Origin: Clostridia bacterium
Lineage (GTDB): Bacteria; Bacillota; Clostridia; Oscillospirales; CAG-272
NCBI GenBank assembly: GCA_017621475.1
Contig: JAGATA010000029.1
Span: 1 to 64,000, forward strand
Direction of reading: 5' to 3'
DNA length: 64,000 nucleotides
Shown here: piece after piece, positions 1 to 13,000 of the stretch
Layout: the number at the start of each line of letters is the position of its first letter
Position numbering within the stretch: the stretch's first letter is position 1
Notes under the pieces: generated by a model
What the model was told of the DNA's origin: nothing
The model's database searches: none
The model's input: only the letters and a program-made list of their open reading frames with translations
Made by a program: the position numbers and the translations under genes

Positions 1-71
1 GACAATATTCTTACCTCCGTGTAGTTGTTTGTTGTGGTGACTACATTTTACACCTTGGTGAGAATATTGTC
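1..71. repeat. Imperfect inverted repeat at left edge
   Basis: Arms at 1-15 and 57-71 are reverse complements with one mismatch (GACAATATTCTTACC against GGTGAGAATATTGTC). The left arm starts at base 1, so the structure may extend outside the window. No coding function is visible. It could be the end of a small mobile repeat or an RNA hairpin. Confidence 0.5.
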
Positions 72-104
72 TATACTTTTTTCGGGTGTTGCACTTATTA
101 TTAT

Positions 105-235
105 AATCTGCCGAGGTGGCACGGCTTGCCGTGACGGAAGGATTGTTTTATCGTTCTTTTACACGAGCACAATCCCTCAGTCCGCTTCGCTGACAGCTCC
201 CTTTGCACAAGGGAGCCTCCGCTGCGGCGGGAACT
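105..235. repeat. Dispersed palindromic repeat, family A
   Basis: Short palindromic modules such as GGCACGGCTTGCCGTGAC and CTCCCTTTGCACAAGGGAG. Near-identical modules recur at 14320-14560, 15225-15355 and 21240-21375, always in intergenic DNA. This looks like a REP/MITE-type family of nonautonomous palindromic elements. No transposase is present in the window. Confidence 0.7.
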
Positions 236-257
236 GCGCAAAGCTAAAGCTTTTTGT

Positions 258-283
258 AACCACCAGCACTGCTGGTGGTTTTT
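258..283 (+). terminator. Hairpin with T-run
   Basis: Stem AACCACCAGC / GCTGGTGGTT with a 3-nt loop, followed by T residues on the plus strand. It would end transcription entering from the left of the window. Confidence 0.5.
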
Positions 284-297
284 GTGAATAAAATAAA

Positions 298-329
298 GCA
301 AAAAATCCACCGTGAGGTGGATTTTTTGC
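298..329 (-). terminator. Intrinsic terminator of lacZ
   Basis: A perfect stem (GCAAAAAATCCACC, GTGA loop, GGTGGATTTTTTGC) lies about 60 bp past the lacZ stop. It has T-runs on both strands and can act in both directions. Confidence 0.75.
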
Positions 330-339
330 GCTTTAATTA

Positions 340-385
340 GCCTTCCCCTATGGGAAGGTGTCGTCCGAGGACGACGGAAGAGGCA
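340..385. repeat. Family A repeat fragment
   Basis: Two small hairpins, CCTTCCC-CTAT-GGGAAGG and GTCGTCC-GA-GGACGAC, in the same style as the repeats at 14454-14560 and 21240-21375. It sits between the lacZ stop and its terminator. Confidence 0.6.
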
Positions 386-4503
<4,118 letters not shown>

Positions 4504-4539
4504 TTATGCGGTACTCCTTTGGAAAAATGCGTTTACTTA

Positions 4540-4568
4540 ATTTTACTACAAAAATGTGATTATTTCAA
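4540..4568 (-). promoter_or_regulatory. Promoter for the DUF4317-lacZ operon
   Basis: On the minus strand, TTGAAA (4568-4563) and TAAAAT (4545-4540) are separated by exactly 17 bp. It is divergent from the NAD(P)HX repair gene at 4662. Confidence 0.6.
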
Positions 4569-4603
4569 TAAATAATATGTAACAAAATAAATTACTTTTT
4601 CTA

Positions 4604-4632
4604 TTCAAAAAGTCATTTTATTGTGTTAAAAT
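4604..4632 (+). promoter_or_regulatory. Likely promoter for the NAD(P)HX repair gene
   Basis: TTCAAA (4604-4609), 17-bp spacer, TAAAAT (4627-4632). The -35 element is weak (4 of 6 consensus bases). The ribosome site AAAGGATG follows before the ATG at 4662. Confidence 0.4.
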
Positions 4633-4661
4633 ATAACTATAAAAGAAAAGGATGTGATGAT

Positions 4662-6146
4662 ATGCAAAAAATAGTTTCCTCTAGCGTTATGCGCGAAAGC
4701 GACGCATATACCTGCGAAAACGTAACGGATTCAAAGACTCTTATGCTCCGTGCAGGGGAGGGGATAGTTGAAAGCTTCCCGTTTGACGGCAGGATAGCGG
4801 TCGTTTGCGGAAGCGGAAACAACGCGGGCGACGGTTACGTTGCCGCAAAGCTTCTTTCCCAAAAGGGCTTGGATGTAACCATCTTTCTTATCGGTGATAA
4901 ATTTTCGCCCGATGGAAAATATTATTTTGATATGTGCGCGGAAGCGGGCGTGAAAACGGAAGCCTTTTCGCCGGAAACGGATCTTTCTTCCTTTAATATA
5001 ATACTAGATTGCCTTCTCGGTACAGGATTTAAGGGTGAGGCACGCGGAAATATCGCCCTTGCAATAGATAAAATAAACGAAAGCGGCGCGCGCGTTATAA
5101 GCGCGGATATAAACAGCGGTCTTTGCGCGGACAGCGGAATTAGCAAAAAATGCGTTATCTCTGACCTTACAGTATCTATCGGAACGTACAAGTATGGTCA
5201 CTTTCTCGGCGCGGCGAAGGATATGATGCGCGAAAAAGTTAATATCGACATCGGCATTGGTATTCGCGGCAAATATGCCGTTCTTGCAGAGAGGGAGAAT
5301 TTCCTTCCGCTTCTCTTGCCGCGCAAAAACGCTTCAAACAAGGGAACGTACGGCTACGTTGGAATTATGGGCGGTTGCACGGAATATTCGGGCTCAGTAA
5401 AGCTTGCAAACCTCGGCGCATCGGCGCTTCGCGCAGGCTGCGGCGTGGCAAAGCTCATAATTCCGGAAAGCATCGCGCCAAGCGTTGCTCCGTTTCTTTT
5501 GGAAAGCACGATCTGTCCTTTGCCTGATGAGCGCGGACACATAATGTTCGATAAAAATTCGATAGACGCGGCAACGGCTCGCCTTGCTTGCCTTGCTGTC
5601 GGTATGGGCTGGGGAGTTTCCGAAGAAAACGAAAAGATTCTTTCCTATCTTCTTTCGGAAAAGGATTTTCCGATTATAATTGATGCGGACGGGCTAAACA
5701 CCCTTGCAAAAATGGATAAGGAGATATTGAAGCGCACGAAATGCCGCGTGGTGCTTACGCCGCATCCGAAGGAATTCGAACGTCTTTCGGGCATCAGCGT
5801 TTGCGAAGTGCAGAAAGACCCTGTGATGTGCGCAGAAAATTTCGCGCGCGAATACGGCGTTATCTTGCTTCTTAAAGGGGCTTCCACCGTTGTGACGGAT
5901 GGGGAGCACACATATATAGTTGATCGCGGCTGTGCCGGAATGGCAACGGCAGGCAGCGGAGATGTGCTTTCGGGCGTTCTTACGGGTCTTTTTGGCTATA
6001 TGCCGTATTCACCGCTCACCGTTTCTCTGGGCGCATACGTTGCAGGACGTGCCGGGGAGCTTGCCTCAGAGGAGAATACAAACATATCTATGACAGCCGG
6101 CGACACCGTGGCGATGCTTCCGCGCGCTTGGAAAGAGCTCGTTTAA
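4662..6146 (+). CDS. nnr: Bifunctional NAD(P)H-hydrate epimerase / ADP-dependent dehydratase
   Basis: A 494-residue fusion that repairs hydrated NADH/NADPH. The N-terminal YjeF_N domain (about 1-205, GSGNNAGDG nucleotide loop) epimerises R-NAD(P)HX. The C-terminal carbohydrate-kinase-like domain (about 215-490) dehydrates the S form; its conserved TAGSGDVLSG anion-hole and catalytic-Asp motif is visible near the end. The start at 4662 is preferred over an upstream ATG at 4623 because AAAGGATG lies just before it and family homology begins there. Monocistronic, and divergent from the DUF4317-lacZ operon. Confidence 0.92.
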   Translation: MQKIVSSSVMRESDAYTCENVTDSKTLMLRAGEGIVESFPFDGRIAVVCGSGNNAGDGYVAAKLLSQKGLDVTIFLIGDKFSPDGKYYFDMCAEAGVKTEAFSPETDLSSFNIILDCLLGTGFKGEARGNIALAIDKINESGARVISADINSGLCADSGISKKCVISDLTVSIGTYKYGHFLGAAKDMMREKVNIDIGIGIRGKYAVLAERENFLPLLLPRKNASNKGTYGYVGIMGGCTEYSGSVKLANLGASALRAGCGVAKLIIPESIAPSVAPFLLESTICPLPDERGHIMFDKNSIDAATARLACLAVGMGWGVSEENEKILSYLLSEKDFPIIIDADGLNTLAKMDKEILKRTKCRVVLTPHPKEFERLSGISVCEVQKDPVMCAENFAREYGVILLLKGASTVVTDGEHTYIVDRGCAGMATAGSGDVLSGVLTGLFGYMPYSPLTVSLGAYVAGRAGELASEENTNISMTAGDTVAMLPRAWKELV

Positions 6147-6234
6147 TAGCTTTTTGTTTATCTTTTACGAAAATTTACACCTATATTTCAGCATATTGCC
6201 AAGAAAACATCGCTTTAATTTGTTAAAATCGCCC

Positions 6235-6264
6235 TTGGACAAAATCCATTTTTTATGGTAAAAT
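6235..6264 (+). promoter_or_regulatory. Promoter for the CarD-like gene
   Basis: TTGGAC (6235-6240) and TAAAAT (6259-6264) with an 18-bp spacer. It lies about 38 bp upstream of the ATG at 6303. Confidence 0.5.
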
Positions 6265-6302
6265 ATATATCAGATTTAATATATTTTGGAAGGATACATA
6301 GT

Positions 6303-6806
6303 ATGTTTGAAAAAGGCGAAACAGTTTATTACGGAACAGCGGGTGTCTGCAAAGTAAATGATATATGCCGCTCTCCTTTCGATCCTCGTGACGAAAGAAT
6401 GTATTATGTGCTTGAACCAAGCGATTTTAATACCGGCACTATAATATACGCTCCCGCAGATAACGACAAAGTTCTGCTCCGTTCCCTTATGACCAAAGGG
6501 GAAGCAGAAGCTCTTATTTCCTCCATATCGGCATTGCCCGCGCTTGAAATAGCAAACGAAAAACAGCGACGCGAGGAATACAGAAACGCGATGAAGAACG
6601 GTACTCCCGAATCTCTTGTAAGGGTCATAAAGACCATATATACAAGAAAAAGCACGGGAAACAAGGATAAAAAACGTATGTCGGACACGGATACGGAGTT
6701 TGACAAGGTTGCCCGCCGCGCGCTTTTGGGTGAGCTTTGCGCAGTGCTCGGCACACCCGCAAATGAAATTGAATCTCTTATAAATTCGGAAATGAAAAAA
6801 GCTTGA
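6303..6806 (+). CDS. CarD/CdnL-type RNA polymerase-binding regulator
   Basis: A 167-residue protein of the CarD_CdnL_TRCF family, which binds the beta subunit of RNA polymerase and stabilises open complexes. The N-terminal RNAP-interaction domain opens with FEKGETVYYGTAGVCKV (about 1-65), and the rest is the predicted helical DNA-binding part (about 70-167). The start at 6303 is preceded by GGAAGGA; an earlier in-frame ATG at 6255 overlaps the promoter. It stands alone between its promoter and a strong bidirectional terminator at 6807. Confidence 0.85.
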   Translation: MFEKGETVYYGTAGVCKVNDICRSPFDPRDERMYYVLEPSDFNTGTIIYAPADNDKVLLRSLMTKGEAEALISSISALPALEIANEKQRREEYRNAMKNGTPESLVRVIKTIYTRKSTGNKDKKRMSDTDTEFDKVARRALLGELCAVLGTPANEIESLINSEMKKA

Positions 6807-6846
6807 ATACAACAAAAATCCACCGAAAGGTGGATTTTTGTTGTAT
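6807..6846. terminator. Bidirectional intrinsic terminator, 18-bp perfect stem
   Basis: Arms 6807-6824 and 6829-6846 are exact reverse complements around a GAAA loop, with T-rich ends on both strands. It serves the convergent CarD-like and FucO-like genes. Confidence 0.85.
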
Positions 6847-6861
6847 ATTATTGTGCTAAAA

Positions 6862-8007
6862 TTACATCAAGCTCTTGTAAAGTGCTTTGATCTCTTCTAC
6901 GCTTGTTTCTCTGGGGTTACCGGGACAGCAAGCGTCGTTGTAAGCATCGAGTGCGAGCTGGTCGAGGTCCTCTTCTTTAACTATGCCTTTAAGCGTTGTG
7001 GGAATGCCAACGTCCTCTGCAAGCTTGCGAACGGCTTCAACAGCGGCAGCACGGTATTCTTCCTGTGTCATAGCCTCTACGCCTTCAACGCCCATAGCGA
7101 TGGCGATATCGCGGTATTTTGTGCCTGTATATTCGGCATTGTACGCCATAATTGTGGGAAGGAGTATAGCGCAAGCCTTGCCGTGGGGTGTGTCATAGTA
7201 AGCGGAGAGCGTGTGTGCCATAGAGTGGTCAACGCCAAGACCTACGTTTGAAAAGCCCATTCCCGCAACGTACTGACCGAGCGCCATACCTTCTCTGCCT
7301 TCCGCCGTGTTTGCAACAGCGCCGCGGAGATTCTTTGCGATTATTTCGATAGCCTTGATGTGGAACATATCGGAAAGCGCCCATGCGCCCTTTGTAATAT
7401 AACCTTCAATCGCGTGTGTAAGAGCATCCATGCCTGTTGCGGCTGTGAGAGCAGCGGGCATAGAAGCCATCATATCGGGATCGACTACGGCAACAACGGG
7501 GATATCGTGAACATCAACGCAAACGAATTTACGCTTCTTTTCAACGTCAGTGATAACGTAGTTGATGGTAACCTCCGCAGCGGTTCCCGCAGTTGTGGGA
7601 ACTGCAATGATCGGAACGCAAGGGTTCTTTGTGGGTGCAACGCCTTCGAGAGAGCGAACGTCGGAAAATTCAGGATTGGTGATTATGATACCGATAGCCT
7701 TTGCCGTATCCATAGCGGAGCCGCCGCCGACAGCCACGATGCAGTCTGCAACGCATTCCTTGAAGGCTTTAACGCCGTTCTGCACGTTTTCGATTGTGGG
7801 GTTTGCTTTGATATCCGTGTAGAGATAGTAGGGAAGATTAGCCTTTGCGATAAGATCCGTTACTTTCTGCACGATGCCAAATTTAACAAGATCGGGGTCT
7901 GTTGCAACGAAAGCTTTTTTGAAGCCTCTTGCTTTGATTTCTTCTGGTATAGCAGAGATAGCGCCCGCGCCGTGGTAGGATGTTTCGTTGAGTACAAATT
8001 TGTTCAT
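6862..8007 (-). CDS. fucO: FucO-like iron-containing alcohol dehydrogenase (lactaldehyde reductase)
   Basis: A 381-residue group III alcohol dehydrogenase, very close to E. coli FucO, which reduces L-lactaldehyde to 1,2-propanediol with NADH during fucose or rhamnose fermentation. Visible motifs are the GGGSAMDTAKA nucleotide loop, the TTAGTAAEVTINYVITD block shared with FucO, and the metal ligands in GMDALTHAIEGY and in DHSMAH...TPHG. ATG 8007 is chosen over GTG 8016 because the ribosome site AAGAAG lies too close to the GTG. A 17-bp-spaced promoter with paired inverted repeats precedes it. Other fucose-pathway genes are absent nearby, although a fucose-isomerase-like gene lies at 19855. A related diol dehydrogenase function is possible. 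Confidence 0.85.
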   Translation of the reverse strand: MNKFVLNETSYHGAGAISAIPEEIKARGFKKAFVATDPDLVKFGIVQKVTDLIAKANLPYYLYTDIKANPTIENVQNGVKAFKECVADCIVAVGGGSAMDTAKAIGIIITNPEFSDVRSLEGVAPTKNPCVPIIAVPTTAGTAAEVTINYVITDVEKKRKFVCVDVHDIPVVAVVDPDMMASMPAALTAATGMDALTHAIEGYITKGAWALSDMFHIKAIEIIAKNLRGAVANTAEGREGMALGQYVAGMGFSNVGLGVDHSMAHTLSAYYDTPHGKACAILLPTIMAYNAEYTGTKYRDIAIAMGVEGVEAMTQEEYRAAAVEAVRKLAEDVGIPTTLKGIVKEEDLDQLALDAYNDACCPGNPRETSVEEIKALYKSLM

Positions 8008-8033
8008 AGTGTTCACTCTTCTTTCCGTATTCT

Positions 8034-8063
8034 ATAGTAATGCTATTCTATAGGAATACTATA
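8034..8063. promoter_or_regulatory. Paired inverted repeats in the fucO leader (putative operators)
   Basis: Two adjacent palindromes, ATAG-TAATG-CTAT (8034-8046) and TATAG-GAATA-CTATA (8049-8063), lie just downstream of the predicted -10 box on the minus strand. Their centres are 16 bp apart. The position suits a repressor or activator site for the alcohol dehydrogenase gene. The regulator is unknown. Confidence 0.5.
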
Positions 8064-8075
8064 TTTTGTAATTAT

Positions 8076-8104
8076 ATTATACACCATTGAAAAAACTTTT
8101 TCAA
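8076..8104 (-). promoter_or_regulatory. Promoter for the fucO-like gene
   Basis: TTGAAA (8104-8099), 17-bp spacer, TATAAT (8081-8076) on the minus strand. The -10 box is a perfect match. Confidence 0.7.
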
Positions 8105-8287
8105 TATGAAGATATGACTAAATATCGAAGACTTTTTTCTCTCTGATTTATTGCGGATAATGTACGCTTTTTGGGTGGAAAATTTGCAACACAAAAAATT
8201 CCAATAGGTTATGCCTGAAGGGTTTGGCTTGTGATAATAAAAATACAAAAAGTTTGTCAAATAAACACATTTTTTTATGGCAAAGTA

Positions 8288-8316
8288 TTGATTTTTTAAC
8301 ATCCAAATGTTAAAAT
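8288..8316 (+). promoter_or_regulatory. Promoter for the leader RNA of the surface-protein locus
   Basis: TTGATT (8288-8293), 17-bp spacer, TAAAAT (8311-8316). Transcription would start near 8323 and run through a structured region to the terminator at 8453-8481. Confidence 0.6.
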
Positions 8317-8322
8317 AAATTA

Positions 8323-8481
8323 TCAAATTACGTCGTCCGAAAAACGGCGCGTTTTTTGCCGGGAGACCCTCAAAAAACAGCTTAAAAAATAAACCTTTTT
8401 AGGTTTCATACAGGCGTTTTGTCCGTATCTGTTCGGGCAGAGTCTTTCCGAGTCCTATAGTTTGTTTGCTATAGGATTTTT
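8323..8481 (+). ncRNA. Putative structured leader RNA or small RNA, about 160 nt
   Basis: Between a good promoter and a good terminator lies an RNA-like segment without an open frame. It can form several hairpins: CCG-AAAAA-CGG near 8337, AAACCT-TTTT-AGGTTT near 8392-8407, GTCCG...CGGGC near 8421-8437, and the terminator. Blocks such as GGGAGACCC and CTTTCCGAGTCC look conserved in style. I do not recognise the family. It could be a free small RNA or a terminator-controlled riboswitch for the gene at 8538. Confidence 0.45.
8453..8481 (+). terminator. Intrinsic terminator in the 5' leader
   Basis: Perfect stem TCCTATAG / CTATAGGA with an 8-nt loop, then TTTTT. It lies 57 bp before the ATG at 8538, so it either ends a small RNA or attenuates the surface locus. 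Confidence 0.75.
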
Positions 8482-8537
8482 GTATGATTTTTATAATACC
8501 CTAAATTTTGCATAAAAACTCATAAAGGGGGAATTAA

Positions 8538-10043
8538 ATGAAAATTTCTTCATACGCAAACCGTGTCGGCGGTTTTGCGTCGATAAATACCGGTGTCATT
8601 AACGATTGCTATACGGACGCTGTTGTGAATTTCAAAGTAAATGCTGCCGGCTTCGTCTTTGAAAATACGGGGATGATAAGCAACTCCGTAGCGCAAAAAA
8701 AGACCGTTGGCAAAGAAAACATCGGCGGTTTTTGCTTCAGAAACAAAGGCATTGTTCTTGAAAGCGGTTGGCTTCGCAAGGATGCCAAGGAAAAGAAATA
8801 CCACAAAAAATATTCCGACCTTGATTTTGCCGTAGATTACGAAAAGTTTGAAGAGCTTAAAGAAAAGCTTGGTCTTGGCGTAAGGTGGAAAACTCCTGCC
8901 GAAGGTGATAGACGCCTTGAGTTTTCCGAGGAGCTGCACGGCAATGCCCTTGCAACTGAGGGAAAGGACATTGTGGAAATATCATCCGCAGATGAGCTTT
9001 TCAAAATAGCGCAGGAGATAGCAAGCGGAGATGCTTATGCCGCTTCTTGTGCGTATAAGCTTACGAAGGATATAAACCTGAAGGGCAAAAAATGGTTGCC
9101 AATAGGTCTTTCCGAAACAATGGCGTTTTCAGGCGTATTCGACGGAAACGGTTTTAAGGTATATAACTTCAAGATAGATGCCAAAAACCTTAATTATGCA
9201 GGCTTCTTCGGTTACGTTAAGGATGCGAAGATCATGAACCTCACGCTAGACTGCGTGGTAAAAGCCGCAGGCGGCAATACCACGGGCAGTATGTGCGGCA
9301 CTAATAACGGCGGCAAGTTTTCGTGCTGCCGCGTGCTTGCAAGAGTCAATGCGGAAAAATGCTGCGGCGGCTTTGTCGGCAACAATATGGGTACTATCGA
9401 AAAATGCTGCTTTATCGGCAAGATAACTCCCGTAGTTCCGCTTCTTCTTTGGCTTTTGCCTTTGCTCGGCGGTATATTTTTATTGCTGATAATAGGTGTG
9501 ATAATCCTTATCATAAACCTAAACAAATCTCCATATAATCCTACTATAATCGACCCGAACGGCAAGCCTATAGTGGACAATACCCCTGTTACACCTCCGC
9601 CTGCGGGCTCCAGCCGTATCAGCTTTGAGTGTAACCAAGAGGTTTATGTGGATGCAAACTCTCAGATAGGTATCATCCAGTACGTAAACCCCAAGCGAAG
9701 CACACAGGATGTTATCATAAGCATAAAGATATCCGATGCAGAGCTTGTTCGCACGCTCGGAAAAACGTGCAGAACCGCAGAAGAACAGGCGGCACTCGAA
9801 GCTTCCGGAAATTATAACCCCGAAACGACCTTCCAAGTGCTTTACCGTTCCGGCAGACTTAAAATAGGCTATATGCTTGAGCTTTGCCAATTCGATGCTC
9901 TTCCCGACGGAACAAAGCTTCCTGTAGGGGATTACGAAATGCTTGTTGGTATCGAGGCTTATGACCCAGAAACTAACGAAAAGGCTGTGGTAAACGCACA
10001 GGCACCTATATCCGTTCACATAATTGAATCCAAAGCGAACTGA
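8538..10043 (+). CDS. Membrane-anchored protein with GLUG-like repeats and an extracellular Ig-like domain
   Basis: A 501-residue protein of unknown function with an odd layout. It has no signal peptide. Residues 1-295 contain short GLUG-like beta-helix turns (GGF...NTGVINDCY, GTIEKCCFIGK). A strong hydrophobic stretch follows at about 298-326, then a proline-rich linker and a C-terminal beta-rich domain (about 350-501). If the single helix acts as a signal anchor, the repeats would be cytoplasmic and the C-terminal domain outside. The C-terminal domain resembles the ectodomain of the protein at 18368 (N/S-P-x-S/T...PG or K-I-G-x...L...G-x-Y). The ribosome site is AAAGGGGG. It is the first gene of the surface locus, 35 bp before the giant protein. 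Confidence 0.7.
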   Translation: MKISSYANRVGGFASINTGVINDCYTDAVVNFKVNAAGFVFENTGMISNSVAQKKTVGKENIGGFCFRNKGIVLESGWLRKDAKEKKYHKKYSDLDFAVDYEKFEELKEKLGLGVRWKTPAEGDRRLEFSEELHGNALATEGKDIVEISSADELFKIAQEIASGDAYAASCAYKLTKDINLKGKKWLPIGLSETMAFSGVFDGNGFKVYNFKIDAKNLNYAGFFGYVKDAKIMNLTLDCVVKAAGGNTTGSMCGTNNGGKFSCCRVLARVNAEKCCGGFVGNNMGTIEKCCFIGKITPVVPLLLWLLPLLGGIFLLLIIGVIILIINLNKSPYNPTIIDPNGKPIVDNTPVTPPPAGSSRISFECNQEVYVDANSQIGIIQYVNPKRSTQDVIISIKISDAELVRTLGKTCRTAEEQAALEASGNYNPETTFQVLYRSGRLKIGYMLELCQFDALPDGTKLPVGDYEMLVGIEAYDPETNEKAVVNAQAPISVHIIESKAN

Positions 10044-10078
10044 TCTTTAAAAAATAACGCGAAAGGAGGAAATGCATA

Positions 10079-13000
10079 GTGAACAAAAAAAGAGCTCTTG
10101 CTCTTTGTATAATTTTTGCGATAGCCTTATTGCTTATTCCTCCTTTTGGAATAAACATAAGCGCGGCATATACCATATCAGGCGGTATTGTTATTATAGA
10201 TGAAGATTTGGTTGCTGCCGAAGGCAACGAATTCATTATTGAAGGCGACGTATTCTCGGTAACGGTCATTGGAGATGTGGATGTTTCCATCATTTTCAAC
10301 AATGTCACAATAGACCGAAGCGCAGATTCTGCGGGAACAAATGTTGCGGGTATATACACCGCAGGTCAAAGACTTAATTGGACCCGTGGCTATAACTCAT
10401 TTTACGTGCCCACCTGCCCTTTGCTTATAACGGGCGGCGCAAACGTGACGGCACGCTTTGACGGTACTTGCACATTTAAAGCGGGTACAAGCGGATGGTA
10501 CGCAGCAAGCGACAATACCCTGTTGCTTGACTCGACAAACAGAGGCGGTTACGCCGGCATACAAGTCGATGGTGACTCATCTCTCACCATAAGCGGCGCG
10601 GAAAACCTTATTGCATACGGTGCGTACCAGACCCAAAATAGTTCCACCTCCGCAGGAAGCGGAAAGCCGTCCGGGTTGACCGGAACAAACAACCGCGGCG
10701 GCGGTGCAGGCATCGGCGGCGGTACGTCGTACACCAGCCCCTCTGCTGCTACATCGTCTTACACGCAAGGCACGCCAGGGACCATTATCATCGATAACGG
10801 AAACGTGACTGCTTACGGCGGTTTCCAAGCAGCAGGCATCGGCGGCGGTACGAACAGCGCCGCAACAACCAACAAGATCGAGATCAACGGCGGTGTCGTT
10901 ACCGCGCACGGCGGCGCTTGGGCGGCAGGCATCGGTGAAGGCGACTCAGTTGACGGAGCCGCATCCAATCTGTTCAATTCGGAAGAGAACACCTATGAGG
11001 TCGTTATCAACGGCGGTGTCGTTACCGCGTACGGCGGATACAGCGCCGCGGCTATCGGTACTACCGACGCCATTACCAACGGCAACTCCTTCTCCGTTGG
11101 AACGACTTCGGGACTTTCGATAACAATCACGGGCGGCAATATAACGGCTACATCAGGCGAAACATCGACTGACAGTCTTACTGCCGCAATAGGTGCAGGT
11201 CAAAACACCGATATGGAGGATAACAGTATCACTATCTACAATGAAGCAAAGATAGTTGCTGCGTCATTCTCCCGATACGCTATATCAAACTACGGTTACT
11301 CAACCGACACCCCCTCCGTTAATATCGACCCGGAAGGCTACGTTTACCTCGCACGCTTCGGAAGCGTAACAAAGGAGCGTACCTTCAAAGTTTACGCTAT
11401 ACACAAAAACGCGAACGGACACTTTATGTACGTTCCCACGGCATCCCACGATATTTCGGACGGAAGTATCGACAGCGCGACTATGCCGTATTATTACGCG
11501 TATGACCCCGGTCACGTTTCCTCGGACGGTACGCGAATCGGCGGTTTCTACCTTGTTGATAAGGACGGAGCAAATGTTGTTCCTTCCGATTATGCGGATA
11601 ACCCGGAAGATTACCTTTACGATAAAGATACGAAACGTTATTATCCCACAACGATACCCGCTGTTTCGGCGTATTACGACACGGAAACGATAATAGAAGA
11701 GATAACCGTTCCCGGCAATTACAAAGCCGTGGCGATAACTCTTCCCAACCCTAACGAATACGGCGGTTCATATGTACTTGAAGTTCCGCAAGCAAGCGGC
11801 AACCCCATTTATGTCCTTATGCAAAAGGACCATCCCGGCGTTACCTCAGGCGAGGTAGAAAACGCCTCTCAAACTCATTACTCTGCGGGCAGTAACCCTC
11901 CATCGGAGGCGAACAGCACCCCCAACATAACGATAGACGGCACGGCAAGACCTTTTACGGACCTTGACGTCGGTATTTACGAGGGCGGCGCGGCACAGCC
12001 CACGCTCATCCCCGAATTTACGGATACCGTGTATGGCTACACATTCTATGTTCCGCACGGAACGGAACGCTTCTGGCTTGATTTTTCTTTCGCTTCATCA
12101 TATACGGACGAATACGGCAACGCTGTTTCTGCGAAAATAATCCTTCTCACGCTGGACGGTGTGAACCAAGGGTTTGACTCCGGCTCAACTTCAATATTGC
12201 TCTCCGATCTTAATATCGGAAGCGACGGAAAGGCAAACGTGTGGATAAAGAAAACGGACACCACCATAGTAAGCGGAAGCACAAAGACCGTTTCTTATAA
12301 AGTGACTATAGTTGTAAAGGATAAATATGCTTTCCTTCTCAACGTGGATGCACTTGATAAAATTTACGACGGTAACCCCGTTGAACCCTCGTTCACAGCA
12401 TTGTTGGAGGGTGCGGGATATTCTACCACCGTTGAAAAGGGAGCTCTTACAACAACTTATTCTCCAAAAGATACCGATTCGGATGGGGCACGGGGCAGCC
12501 TTTCCTTAAGTTACTGGTATACTGTTTATTATACAATAAGCAATGTATCTATTGACGAAAATGGAACTGTTACATATACGGCAACGTTTACTTACAATAC
12601 TTACAATAATTCTTATACGCAGGATTATACGTTTACCGTTGATAAAGACGGTAATATATCGAGTTCAGCCGGAACAAGATATATCGATTGTCCAAAAAAC
12701 GGCAATTACTATTATCGAATAGCTATCACCTACAATAACGGCAATATGACATTGCAGCTGCAAAGCAGTAAAAATCAGAGTTCTTGGTCTACGACAAATA
12801 CCTCTAATCTTCCGCTGAGTGTTTCTGTAACGCATAACTTTGTAACTTCTACCGATCTTTCTGCTGTTGAAAGCTCTCTTAAAGATAAGATTGCGGCAAA
12901 CGGCACAACTTCCGAAAGCACGACTTTTTACGGATATAAAGAACTCGGTACGGCGGTTTACAGCGTAACGCTCGGCTCAATTTCCGATACATACAATGTA

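Noticed and set aside
8323-8481. Cyclic-di-AMP (ydaO-type) riboswitch
   Set aside because: GGGAGACCC and CTTTCCGAGTCC look vaguely similar, but the conserved ACAGCTAAC block and closing pairing of that class are absent.
10690-11160. CRISPR-like repeats
   Set aside because: The short repeated GGCGGT/TACGGCGG units are codons of beta-helix turns within one protein, with no regular spacers and no cas genes.
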